Below are positions 18,484 to 30,499 of a DNA stretch of 39,774 bases, one piece after another (the stretch's first letter is position 1; each line of letters opens with the position of its first letter). Position numbers and translations under genes: made by a program. Location: the NCBI GenBank assembly GCA_003427395.1, contig BFEA01000789.1, positions 543,583-583,356 of the forward strand, given 5' to 3'. The stretch is from Chara braunii. Lineage: Eukaryota > Streptophyta > Charophyceae > Charales > Characeae. Below the pieces are notes generated by a model. The model worked only from the letters and a program-made list of their open reading frames with translations. It ran no database searches and had not been told where the DNA came from.

Positions 18484-19014
18484 GAAAATTGCATCTGTAC
18501 CCCACTTAAAGAGCGGGAATACCCGCTGTACCCAGTCCCACCGCCTACCTTGCATCTATACCCGGACCTCGTTCAACTTTGCGTGGTACCCAACTTTTCC
18601 CTCATAGCCCGACTCCTGCAGGCCCTCGGTTGCAGATCATGAAATTACGCTAATGCCCAGGAAGGCAAAATCGTCGGTACCCCCACACCCGGAGGCGGGC
18701 CTTGGATGGTGGACCACAAAATTATGCTCATGCCCTCTCCCAAAGGCTCGTGGGTATGAGCATATATTCATCCATCCAGTAGTAGGGTATATAAATAATT
18801 TTGGTGGTCAACCTTAATCCCAGATATGCCCATAACTTCGCTTGGGTATGTCCGTAATTTGTGCATTCCGGTAGTTGGTTATAACGGCAATTTTGCGGTA
18901 CCAACCTGGGCCTACCTCAGTCCTGGGCATGCAAATACTTTCCACAGGCCGTGTTCTGGTATGGGTGCAAGTTGGCACTGGGACTACGTATGGTGGGGTA
19001 CAGATGCAATTTTC
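18484..19014. mobile_element. Family E element with perfect 22-bp inverted ends, copy E4
   Basis: AAAATTGCATCTGTACCCCAC at 18485-18505 is an exact inverted copy of 18993-19013, and the pairing extends one base outward. The 531-bp interior repeats modules ending in TACCCC, TATACCCGG, ATGCCCAG and ATGCCCTC. This copy shows that the GGAAAATT...CCCC motif of E1-E3 is an element terminus. No ORF and no clear target duplication. Confidence 0.85.
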
Positions 19015-19589
19015 TAGAGGCCCAGGTTGGTACCGGTACAGCACATGGGCGATACCAGCCAGGGTCAGTCGGGGCCCGAGTCCCACTTACGCTGATTCTT
19101 CATTTCAGACCGTAGATCTTTGTCATCTACCGTCACAAAGTGAGAATTTTGTTTACGTCGGACTTGGGCACCGGTAGCATCAAGAGTTTTTCTCGGTCCA
19201 GACATTGGGTTTGAACATTTTGTTCTTTAGTTTTTTTTTTCCTTTCTATTCCCCTCTTTTAATCCTTTTTTTTTCAAGAAAACTCAAGGAGGCCAGAGAT
19301 TCCTCAATAAGGCAACGATTCGGCAAGCGCTATAACTGGCGGTTGCGCTCGGTGTTGGCGCTGCTTACCGCAGGGTAAGCCTGGTCGGCAGTGGCGACCC
19401 CACTGCGAGGGCGCTTCCGCGAGTGATATCTCACTTCCTTGCCTTGACAAGTACCCAAGGATTGAAGAACCATAGTCGATGATATCAGCAACCAGCTTTG
19501 CCTTACCATAGCCCCGACCGTACAGTACCAAAGAATAGTAATAGAGGGTACTTCGACAAGGGGCATGCTATAGAACCTTGTGGTTCGCC
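19015..19589. other. Unassigned stretch, possible LINE 5' region
   Basis: No gene recognised. The GC-rich part at 19320-19440 with local hairpins, directly upstream of the LINE ORF1 start, may be its 5' untranslated region. Confidence 0.4.
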
Positions 19590-20712
19590 ATGGAGGAGGA
19601 ACCGGCTGCCCAAGCAACCCTTGCTGTACGATCTCAAGGTCCAAAATGATAATCAATTGGAAGAATATCACATTAGAGAGATGGTCGGGGCGTGTTACAA
19701 GGAAGGAATCCGTCCTATGAACATTCACCCGGGTGAGATGGCGGTCAATATGTGAGAGACTAAGTTTTATTCTAACTCCTCTATTTATATAATGAAGAGG
19801 AAGTGGTTAAAGAAAGCACGGTGACTGTAATTTTATAAGAGGGAGGGAGTTTTTTCGAAAGACGGTGAAGGAGGATGTAGCCAGAGCCTATAAGGATGAT
19901 CATAGATGATGTATTCGGACAAGACTTCAAGAGAGGTTCTATCAAGGTGGAGAGCCCAGACGTAGTTTCTTGCGTTCAGAGATCTCAAGAAATCACCAAT
20001 TGGATGACTGCAAAGAAGACGGATTACATCGAGTTGTCTAACACCACCTACCACACGGAATTCAAGCCCTAGATGACAACGGATGAAGTCTGAGACTGGA
20101 GATAAACGGTGGATCAAAATGTCCTTTGGGTGGTGGTTGTGGGTATTCCTCTGGTTGAGATGATGTTTCTCCATGCTCACGTAAAGAGAGGCACCGACAA
20201 AATCATTAAGATGCATCTTTTGGAGTCAAACGAAAGTGATCTTAAGTTCGTCATCTTCAGGTTCGACATAGACCCATTTAAGAGCGACAATATGAATGAC
20301 AATTTTTTTTTTTTAGACGCACCAGGGTGACGAGCTGGAAGTTCAAATGACTTCGGCAGAATCTGAATGGTGTCAAAGATGCAAGACCTTCTTCCACACG
20401 GAGGAGATATATTGTAGAACCAACCGAAAAAATCAAGGTGGAGCATCTTCAGGTGTTCCTCGTATGACAATGATACCTAGAGTCGGAGGAGATAGTCGCT
20501 CTACTAGTGTTTTACGACCACCTGGTGCAACCTTTCAACAATGCACTACGTTTCCATCCGTTGATCCAGTTGCTGCAGCTCAAGTTACGTCAGTGTCAAC
20601 TACTCGTATGAACTCGGTACTCTTCCCTAGTCCAATCATTGGTCTAGCGAGGCATGGTGTCGTTGATCCTGTACCAACAATAGTCATTGACTCGATGACT
20701 CAAGCGGCATAG
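19590..20712 (+). pseudogene. LINE ORF1: RNA-binding protein with CCHC-like knuckle
   Basis: Candidate start ATG 19590 (MEEEPAAQATLAVRS), in the same frame as the central block WVVVVGIPLVEMMF ... HLLESNESDLKFV at 20109-20300, which resembles the DUF4283-like region of plant L1 ORF1. Several stops lie between. A T10 run at about 20305 coincides with a frame change. The next frame has WCQRCKTFFHTEEIYC at about 20371-20418, a C-x2-C-x4-H-x5-C knuckle one residue longer than usual, then a Ser/Thr/Pro-rich tail. Basic residues at about 21045-21090 may be the original C-terminus. Confidence 0.6.
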
Positions 20713-21679
20713 GCAGCATTCTTACACGGGATTCCGCCACACTCGTATGTGGCATAGTAAGCACAACCATTGGTGGGTCAACAATTGATTAGACGTCTGT
20801 CGTTTATCAATACCCTCTCTTCAGCAATAACAAATATCGATTTCCCTTAGGGGAGCGGGCTTGGACCCTCTACGTCAAGAGCAGAGAGAGTTCACAGAGT
20901 AAGAAGGGTAGACCCAGTGAGGATGGCAGAGTCGATATCCAAGTGGATAAACTTCAGGCCGATAATTCATAATTCGCTAGTGAAGGTTTCCATCACTCAT
21001 CGACATTTTGGGGAACCCCCCAACCAGGATCGTCTTTCCAGGTAAGCGAAAACCTAACCGCTCTCGTATGAACTTCCTTTCTAAAGATCAATAAAAGGTG
21101 GAAACCAAATTTTTTCTATAGTTCAAATTTTGTGATAAATGTTTTATAAATCTTGTTATAATTAGACTTTGATGGCAATTCGGTATTTTTAAATATATCT
21201 TGCCCAGAACCTCTTGTGCCCCATGCATTTGAGTCGCTCGTTTCTGACCTGTTTCATAACAAGTTCGCATTGTGTATTTAATTTATTGCAGAAGTCTTCA
21301 TGCCTCACTTTATCGTCGATGTAGCTGAGAGTAACTTAGTTTTTTTTTGCTCCGCTGTTTGGTGGTCAATTTTTACCAAGTCAGTTATAACAATTAGAAT
21401 CTGAAAGTATTTGTCTCATCCCCTTTAGTTGGTTTCTAGTAGCAAAAAAATCTTACTTCCATCGGATTCAGGTTCTTACAATGCTCACGACTGAATTTCT
21501 TTATGAACTAAATTTCAAACTTTACAAAGATAATAATTTCAACTTTCCCTTGATCAAGTGGGTTTTAACAGAGAGCTGGTCGGTGACACCTCCACCTCTG
21601 ACTTCAAGTTCACACCTCGTTGCTACTTTTGCACATGTTCAAATCCAAACAAATGCAGAGACACTTCAAAAAATAAGTT

Positions 21680-22345
21680 GGTTTAACCTCGCCTTTTGGA
21701 ATCTAAATGTCGTACGTGATACATCGAGTAGGAACAAATGTAGCTACCTTAAGGGTTCGATTCACGAATAGAAATTTAATGTGTTATGTATATAGGAGAC
21801 TAAACTATAAAAAATAAAATCAGTGACCTCGGAGTCGAGTGGGACGACCCTCAAGAGACGGGGTAGCTATTCTACTCCATAGAAACCTAGAAGCCGAGAT
21901 TGTTGATTATTGTGTTGACCTTTGGAGTCGGTGGGCCGGACTGAAGATTTGGCTGGATGAACAAGATTGGATTATAGGAACGATATACTTCCCTACCGAC
22001 AAAGCGAAATACAAAGTCTTTTTTGAGGATCTTCCTCATTTTCTTCCAGAGGGCGAAAATTTGGTGGTTGTCGGACATTATAATACATCCCTCGACAAAC
22101 ATGTGAAGTTAAGGGAAACTGTGATGTTCGATCTCTAACTAAACTAATGTGTGATTTGGATCCCATTGAGCCATACAACCTCATGCATCCAGATAACCCT
22201 TGATACATTTGGTTTGCAAATATATAGGAAGGGACGGGCATAATTCCGACAAAGATTGGACTATTTTATGATACCTTCTGCTGTTTGGAATGCTACCGGC
22301 AACAGAACCAACCATTCTCGGATCATAAACCGATAGTACGAAAAA
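21680..22345 (+). pseudogene. LINE ORF2: endonuclease domain
   Basis: Would nick target DNA for target-primed reverse transcription. The N-terminal block NLAFWNLNVVRDTSSRNK (about 21686) matches the start of L1-type endonucleases. The frame at 21839-22138 carries the core, RDGVAILLHRNLEAEIVDYC through FLPEGENLVVVGHYNTSLD. In the family G-D-F/W-N motif the Asp is catalytic; here it is His (codon CAT 22076-22078). The end block FSDHKPIV (about 22314) is present after stops at 22136 and 22201. Confidence 0.8.
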
Positions 22346-24370
22346 AATCTATTAATTGTAAAAGGACTAAAATTTTTCCTTCTCATTGTCTCATTAAGTG
22401 ACATTATTGTTCTCTCTCGCTAAGTTATTACTCAATCTGAGAGTTTGGGAGTCTATGCACGATGATAATGTGATATTCTGTCGGGTTCGATCCATAATTG
22501 AATTTATCAAAAAAAAATGAGGAGCGACAACATCATCGTAAATATGTTTTGGACATGAAGCTTACTTATGAGAGCGCAAATATTTTATGTCCTTAACTCG
22601 ATGAAACCTACTAGGGGTTCATAATATTTTTAAGTGAACACTTAAATCCTAACGAACCGTTGAATAATTGGTTCAATACACCTGTTTTTGGAATATTGGA
22701 ATAATAATATATTTTATTCGATTCCAAAGCGAAAAGGTAGAATACAGATTAACTCACCTTTTCGAAATATTTAAACATTTCTTCACATATCCTTACAACA
22801 AGTTGAACAAAAATCATTGTAAGTTAATAAGAATTTTTTCCTATGTTGAACTCATAATGAACCAACATCCTATTTCGAACATGATATGGAGCCTAATTAG
22901 AATTTACATGATGGTTGAATGGGATGAGTATTGACGGGTTGAATCAGACCTTTGGGCGGGACGCCTAAAGGTCAAAGAAATTACTGTTTATGGTCGAATG
23001 ACTCGAGGTCGGAGCAAAAAAACCTTACAAGGGTAGTTGCTTAGTATTTTTAATGTCGGACGATATTAAATCTTATAGAAAAGTTATCTTGTTGAATAAT
23101 TTGAAAGTTATTCAGATCAAACCTATGACCTATAGGCTAAAGGTTTTCGAACTTGACTTCATTCGTTTGTCAATATCCAGAAAGTGATGGTTGATAATTG
23201 ACAGGGCGACTTTCTTGAGTATATAACTTACTTCTTCACACCTGTGTGAATCCACACTTCTTTGACCCTCTTTTATTAAATATTATTTAAAAAGGAAAAA
23301 AAAAAGTGGGTCCATGCGTGCATGAAAAATATTTGACCTCAAAAAGTAAAATGTGGACGACTTTTTCGATTTTGATCAAAATGGTGTACGGATACGAAAA
23401 ATTATTATATGAAAGGGAACAAATTTGCATGACTTTGGTATTTTAAGTGGACAATTTTTTATCTTCATTCTTGATTGATTGATGTTTTGAAAAACTTAAT
23501 GTAGTATAAGTTTGACTATAAGAATCCCGGGAAGATAAATTTTTTTATAAAATAAAGTGAATTTGGTACGCACTTAGTTTTTGTCATAAGGATGCTTGTT
23601 CTATCATGAATAACCAGTGTTTTTATAACTGGTCAAATGATTTATAGTCTCTACCTCCTCTAACCCTATTTCGGCTAATAAACTTTTGCGAGGAAGGAAA
23701 AGATTAACAATTTTATTCGGAGTCCGGAAACTCCCCTCTCTCTAGGAAGCATCTAGGTCGGGGGTTCGTATGTTATAAAAGACGACCCTATTAACGATCT
23801 AGAGTCACCGTTTTACGGGACGGTACTTTTTTAATTTGAAGGAGACCGCTCGACTTCATAAATTCGAATTTTGTGCTCGGAGAAGGAGGAGGGGTGCCCC
23901 AGACCACTTTCTAGAGGGTTGGATGCACGACGACCAAGGAGGGGTGTCTGATCACGAGTAGGAAAGGGTTGACTTAACAATCTTATTGGTGGTCGCCTTA
24001 GGTGCCACAACCGAATAGTAAACCAGTGCTTTAAAAAACAAGGTATGATGAATACTAACTTAAGGTGGGTGCACATAGGCGCTACTCTCGTGGACAAGGT
24101 TTGCGCTAGGAGAAGTGCAAACCTGGGGTAGATAAATGAGACGGCGACATTCTTTGGGCAATAACAATGATCGTGGAAATACTTTTATTGTCTTCATAAT
24201 AAATGTCTGTACTTCATCATTCGTAGAATAAAAAAATTATCATTGTTCAACAGGGTCAAAACTAAGGTATCCCTAAATAATACAGGAATAAAATAAGTAT
24301 CCCCAATTAATATAGGAATAAAATAATCAGTTTTGACAACTTAACTCATCAAGTCAAAATTGAGATCACT

Positions 24371-24534
24371 GACTACCTTGTTGATTTGATCGGGATTGTC
24401 TTATAAGTCCAACCATTTCATTGGACTTAGTTATGTATAACTTAATTTAGTAGACTACCTTGTCGGTTTGATCGGGATTGTCTTATAAGTCCAACCATTT
24501 CATTGGACTTAATTATGTATAACTTCATTAAGTT
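24371..24534. repeat. 82-bp tandem duplication, two copies
   Basis: GACTACCTTGTYGRTTTGAT begins at 24371 and 24453, and the copies are almost identical over 82 bp. Confidence 0.93.
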
Positions 24535-25161
24535 TGACATGAGTTCGACGATATTACTCATTTTTTTTGTTATCGGACCTACCATCGGATGTTGATACGT
24601 GTAGTTATTTTTTCAACTCTCATGTCGAATTAGATTCACGACTATCTGGTTGTCGTACAAATTATCTCTTACTATGTATGTCTTTCTATTGATTATGATC
24701 GATTGATCTGATGAAGTTATGATTGAGTATTGTGATAACTTCTTTTTTAAATTGTTTGTTTAAGAGACTGGATCATTTGTAGGTTTCACACTTGGTTGAA
24801 ACCGTCCTAGTCAACTGGTATACGCTTTGTACTTATAAGATTAGCGCTCTAAGAAGTGGACGATACCCGGGTTCAAACAATGTTTTAACCACATATACCT
24901 ATACTTCAGTGAAAATAACAAAAAATGATATCGGTTGATCTAGCTTTGCAACTACATATAAGTTTTCGTACATGGGTAAGTAGCTCGATAAGGATAAGCC
25001 CTTAAGGGTGGTGAGTCTCTTAGGGAAGTTAGGTTGTACCTCGCAAAAACCTATCCTGTTGTAGGGGACCGCAAGAGGTATGGTGTGCTTATCGACCAAA
25101 GCGACATTGACAATGTCACTATATCCGTCTAAGCAGCTCGTGAGACTATTTCGGCGTTGTT

Positions 25162-25163
<2 letters not shown>

Positions 25164-25220
<57 letters not shown>
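25164..25220. repeat. (TA)n microsatellite
   Basis: Pure TA run of about 57 nt. Confidence 0.97.
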
Positions 25221-25223
<3 letters not shown>

Positions 25224-25545
25224 TTTCATGAGACTGCTGAATAGGCCACTGACCGGAAATTCATCATAGCTAGCGCTCCTTAGGTTATGAATATCGGTGC
25301 ATGTCAAAGCAGAGGCCTCAGAAGTCTGGCTAGCGCCCTGCTTAGTCCCATTCATCGAGCGTACAACACACGAAGAAGTGTCCTTAACTCTCAAGTATGC
25401 GACGTGCTTGGTTTCGCGGTCCAAGTCCGTCGATTTAGGCTCCTTCCCCTCTGCCGGTAGGTGCGAAGTGTGGTAGGTACTACGAACCCTTACTTGAATT
25501 GGTTTTTCTATTTATCAAAGAAATGAAAATAATTGATATACTACT

Positions 25546-25617
<72 letters not shown>
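25546..25617. repeat. (TA)n microsatellite
   Basis: TA run of about 72 nt with one C interruption. Confidence 0.97.
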
Positions 25618-25618
<1 letters not shown>

Positions 25619-25679
25619 TATTGCGTAACGTAGTCGGGAGGACTCTCCACCTTTGCAGAAAAAAACCGGCGCTAATTTG

Positions 25680-26780
25680 CTTGACATGAGAACTAATTTC
25701 AACGATTGTTACCTAAAAGACTTACTCATTGGAGGAGTGAGTTCTTACACTCTTTTTACCATGAGATTCCAATTGCTAAAGATCAATTTCAACCCTATCA
25801 CTTCGCTTTGTTATACTACCACGACATCCTCATCCCGAGAGGACTGAATGAAGAAAGTACCACTGATTTAGCGAACGTTGTGACCCCTTCGTATCCAGAC
25901 TACGTACACATAGTAAACTTGACAAGGATTCCAGTTGGGGCTCTACGGTTAATGGTTAAAGGAAAACCACCAATGACAATGATCTTCCGGTGGGGCTGAA
26001 CTATTTGGTTTGATAAATAATTAAACATAAATTAGAATATACATATAATAACGCCTGGCTATGAGGTAACTTCTCCAGAGGTATGTGTATTATCTCCTTC
26101 GTTTACAAGAAAGAGGATCGCTCATAAATTCGAAACTGACAGCCCAATACGTGTTAAACGTTTAATATAAGTTTATTGCAAAGATCTTTGCGAGACGATT
26201 AAATCAATATCTTCCAGCCTTCGTGGGTTATGATCAGACATTTTTATCAAAGATAAATTTATCTTTGACTGTATAGTCACAATCATTGAATCACTAAAAG
26301 TAATGCAAAGCTCCAACACGAATTTCATAGACTTGATGTTGAACCTGAAAATACTGTTTGATAGGGTGAATTTAACAAATATTCTGACCACCCTTCATTA
26401 TCTAGGCTTTAACAAAAATTTGTGTAGTGGGATGATTGCGTTGTACTCCTTATCTGCGGCTCCGATTATAGTAAATGATAATCTCTCTCAAACTTTTGCG
26501 CATGACCATATCTCTTCACTAGGGGTGCTCTTTGCCTCCCTCGTTGTTTAAATTGTAGATGGAAAATTTCCTCGTAACATTAAATTGCATTCACAAATTT
26601 TCGGCTTACAGATTTAGGCCGTTTCAATGCAAGGTTAAAGCCCTTGTCGATGACCTTTTCACCGTTTTACATGGCTCGAAGCTGTGTTTAAACGATTACT
26701 TTAAAATTTCAGAGGTATTTATAAAATTGATAAAAAATTATGTACTTTCTATCGGAAATGCATGCCTCAGATGCTAGTTG
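25680..26780 (+). pseudogene. LINE ORF2: reverse transcriptase domain
   Basis: Fragments in at least three frames, in the right order: KGKPP at about 25959 (pre-RT block), KFIAKIFARRLNQYLPAFVG with YDQTF at about 26167-26245 (RT block 1 region), NFIDLMLNLKILFDRVN at about 26321-26371 with a catalytic-block Asp at 26360, LHYLGFNKNLCSGMIALYS at about 26392, and KVKALVDDLFTVLHGSKLC at 26631-26687. The active-site pair DD (26649-26654) is intact but preceded by Val, where L1 elements usually have Ala. Multiple stops and indels make it non-functional. Confidence 0.82.
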
Positions 26781-28740
26781 TGGTATAAAGCGCATTAAGA
26801 CAAATTCATTCGAAAAAATTTTAAGAGTGCAAATTTTCTTGTTATTATGCATAGTTGATCAATAAAAAATATCATTTATGAAAAGTTCTTTATAGGGTGA
26901 CACACTCTACCACTTATCCTTACATGGTCATACATTGGTAATCAATGAAGATATTAACGCTGCTATACTTTGTGGCAATCGGTTAGACTAATGAGGAAAT
27001 ATTCGTGTCGTGTGATTCCGAAGGTATAATCGCAATTTGTCTAAAAATCGTTCGCTAGTGACTATAAAGGATTTTAGACAAAAGTGGCTTGGGACATATT
27101 CACCTATTCCAAACTAACAAGGGACTTAGTGGTCTAAGAGACCCTCAATGCAAAAATATAGCTATATAGTTTGATGGCTAATGAGAGCTATATGCACTGA
27201 TAAATTGTCCCTCTTTACGGTACTAGTAGAAAAAATTTTGGTTATTGAATGATATCTCACGAGGCTGATCAATGTGTGCATATACTTTTTGTTCCTCTCG
27301 TATAAAAATAAACATATTAAATCAGAATTTTGGAGCGCAATAGTGTTTGCATATGAATCTTTATGCCCTAATGATTGACTGCAGTATGCCTCTAAAACTA
27401 TGGTTTTATTGCAATCTATTTTCAAAAATTCACACATACGCAGAACCAATGGATTATAGTTATCGACATACACAACTAGAGACAACTTCATTCGTAGTTG
27501 GATCTAAAAAAACATTATGAGATTAACAAACTTTTGGAATGATCTTGAAGGCCAATGACAACTTCAGCACATGTCATAGCAAAACTTGAAATGCGTTCTT
27601 CAAGGTACTCGGTAGAGATATAACAAATGTTAAATTTTTTTGAAAAAGAATTTTTGAATATTGGGGTTCGGAGTAAACAAGGGATATGTTATATCCTTGG
27701 TCCAGTTGGATTCACCCTCACACCCCCCTCTGAGGGTTCTTCTCTCCCTGGTGAAGGTTTGGGAATGGTGTGATGATATAGGAAAGTCAATCTGTATAAT
27801 AGTTTCGGCCTCGATTAAAAGTCCACTAAAAAATAGCAGATCAAAGAGACATAGGGCATGAGGTGAAACTTTGTTGCTGACTTCCTACACGGTTGTTGCA
27901 GGTTGCACATTACTATGTCCTAGAAGAACTCCCCTATGGGTGGTGGTTCCCATGTGCAAACAGATAATAAATCTCCACTCTAATATGATTCAACATTCTT
28001 TGAAATGTTGTTGGGAACGGTTGACACCTTATTTCCAAAGTTAGCAGTCGGTTTGTGGCTCTTGGTTATATTAGCTACCGCTTCGACGGTTATCTTGTCC
28101 CGATGGGGGTTGAGGATTGACATGACGTATAAAAGATGAGAATGAGCCTTCAAATCCACTACACAACTTTAGTATGGGACCAGTGGATAAAACAATAGAA
28201 AATTTAGATCAAGACGAACTTCAATTAGGGCATAGAGTAAATTATTTTAGGTGAGTCTTTGAGAATATGGTGGTCAATAATTGAGGATCTATTGCCAGAG
28301 CATCTTGGGCCGTGGTTTGTGACGTAACCTTGAAAGAAAAGAATTTGCAGGTTTTTGAAAAGAGAAAAATAATAAAAAAGAAAGTAGGGTTATAATCCGC
28401 TCAACATTGAGGTGAATTAATCTGGTTGATTGGAAGAGGAAGAGACATACTTCCTCAAATAGATGTTTTGAGCAGAAGAGGACTTGAAAGAAAATTAGTT
28501 AAACTGAAGAACGATAAGTAATTTTTACATAAGTGGTTTTGGATAAAATAGGTTTTGCTCACAGACTTGAAGATTCGTTTTTTTTAATCAACAAGAGGAA
28601 CTTAAAAGTTATATGATTACGCAAGCAGAGAAAGCGTTATAAATTTTATATTAGTCACCCATTTGGATTCACCATATTAGCTAAATGGTAATCAAGCAGG
28701 TGTGCCGCTACACGATGGGGTAAGTTTTAGGTTAATTGGT
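26781..28740 (+). pseudogene. LINE ORF2: C-terminal remains
   Basis: WSYIGNQ (about 26930) and VAWDIFTYSK (about 27083), followed by ETLNAKI, align in order with the post-RT region of plant L1 ORF2, which ends in a Cys-rich segment. Beyond 27.5 kb similarity is faint; the 27661-27861 frame is not recognised. The 3' limit near 28.74 kb is a guess. Confidence 0.5.
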
Positions 28741-30000
28741 TGATTTTTTATTGCTAGGTTTTGCGACATGCGACGAAATTTTTTAAGTGATTCAGTTGTA
28801 ATACGAAAGGAATTTTATATTCATTGTTACAATTAAAAATATGCAAAATTTCTGTTTAAAGCGGTCTAATTGTAATACTGAATGATTTTTTTTTATGACT
28901 TGTCTAATTTTAAGGTTTGCAACGTGATTTGTTTTCCCAGGGTCTAAGATTTCATAACAGCATCCTAAGTTTAGGTAATTTATGCACCTATATCTTGCTT
29001 AGCCCTTTGATGTTTTATTGGGCTGAAATCCAATGAACTATTAGCGGAATTGACTAATGCTGGGAGGATAACTCCGGATAAAATTGTGAGGGCCGCAACC
29101 TCAATTCAACTGATTAGTAATATGTATTTGTTTTGTTAAAAATACAAGGAAAAAAAATACAAATAACATGAAAAAGTAGCATATTGAGACCATTACACGA
29201 ATAGTATCAATTGTTGGGAAAATTGTCGAAATGTACAATGACTAAATTCAGACCGTGACCTTGACAGTCCATAATCCGGACTAAATAGCAGTGCCTCACG
29301 ACACCTAACAAACTAAAAATCAAAGGGAAAAGGAAAAAAAAACTCGTCCTACATTTTTAGTATAAAGATAACTCTCAAATTTTCACGGTTGTATAGTAAA
29401 GCAGCGAGTTGTCAGATTGTTGTAGGAGCAGAATACCAAATACTTGTCAGTTCACAATCAACCAGCTTGCCAACATTCTAAAAAAATTGCATAAGGTTGC
29501 AATAATATCCACAAACTAAAAAGCGATCAATAGAGACAAAAAAAAAAAAAAAAAAAGACGAGGAAAAAAATAAACAAACAAGAGAGGAAACGAGATTGTC
29601 AGTCTAAAATGATAATCCCCGAATTCGACTTTTAAAAAAAATGTAACAATAATGACTTATAGCATATCGACCAAACTAGTTTATATTGGTTTACCAACCA
29701 GCCATCCCGAGGAGTCTTGGTACTCGACATAAGTAAGTACCGAATATACTAGAATGGTCAAATTGCTTTCACTACACTTCATCCTAAGCCTAAAGTGAGG
29801 ACATAGAAAAGTACCATCACTTCTTTCGACAACATTCGAGGGGAAAAAAAAAAATTAACAGACTTTGAAATTATAAGTTGTAAGTAAAAAGTGTCTTTAT
29901 CAGATATATGTTTAAATCTATTTGGATATATGGACAAACGTTATCATGCCAATAACTTCCACATAAAACTTAATCATTCGGCCACCAAATAATATAAAAT
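28741..30000. other. AT-rich stretch without a recognised gene
   Basis: Only short ORFs, A-rich tracts (for example about 18 nt near 29540) and no repeat structure that I could define. Confidence 0.5.
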
Positions 30001-30004
30001 AACA

Positions 30005-30355
30005 GGACCACGGTTCAAGACCTGCAAAAAAAAAAAAAAAAAAAAAAAAGGCTTTACAGCTAGGCTACTAGAGTGGTTTGGGGTCACAATAAAAATAAAA
30101 ATAAAATTATATTTTAAGTTTTATTTTTATTCTAAACTTTGTGAAAAATTTTGATATGACCGTGCGACAAAATTTGTCCAGTTTACTTTTCTGCATAACA
30201 TAGTTTGTTTTCGGTTTTTTTTTTTTTTTTTTTNTTTTTTGCTGGGACCTTCCCTGGTCCTTGCACGGGCTGGCCACCCGGGATCCGGATGACCCGTCTG
30301 GTAGCTTAGTTTTACAATATTAATATGAAATGAGAGGACCAAGGTTAAAAACCCG
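30005..30355. repeat. SINE-like pieces
   Basis: GGACCACGGTTCAAGACCTGC at 30005-30025 runs directly into A24. The related AGGACCAAGGTTAAAAACCC lies at 30335-30354. Both centre on a Pol III B-box-like sequence, intact in the first and decayed in the second. Between them, a T run with one N (about 30213-30239) followed by a GC-rich 70-nt block is the minus-strand image of a short element with a poly-A tail, strikingly GC-rich for this AT-rich region. Confidence 0.45.
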
Positions 30356-30499
30356 TGAAAAATATTAAAATAAAAAAACACAAAGAATAAATCTCACAAT
30401 GGTCCCCTACAACTCTCACATAAAGTCCCAAAGATAAACAAATACGAAATTATCAATAGACCTCTGTATTATGATTCGCAATGGTAACCTAGATACGAT

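Larger units (their letters stand above)
22346..25650. other. AT-rich sequence splitting the LINE ORF2
   Basis: The first part (22452-22515, DDNVIFCRVRSIIEF) may still be ORF2 linker. From about 22.9 kb on I recognise no protein. Contents: an 82-bp tandem duplication (24371-24534), a shorter near-duplicate of AATARAGGAATAAAATAA type at 24266-24332, and two TA microsatellites. Probably one or more old insertions, type unknown. Confidence 0.5.
19590..28740 (+). mobile_element. L1-type LINE, plus strand, heavily decayed and interrupted
   Basis: Order on the plus strand: ORF1 with zinc knuckle (19.6-20.7 kb), apurinic-type endonuclease (21.7-22.3 kb), RT (25.7-26.8 kb), C-terminal remains (to about 28.7 kb). 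This is the plant L1 order. The distance from endonuclease to RT is several times normal because about 3.3 kb of AT-rich sequence lies between. Both ends are uncertain: no target duplication or poly-A tail could be fixed, although A-rich tracts occur at 29540 and 30026. Confidence 0.75.

Noticed and set aside
27162-27491. 109-residue minus-strand open frame
   Set aside because: It is antisense to the C-terminal remains of the LINE and has no similarity that I recognise.
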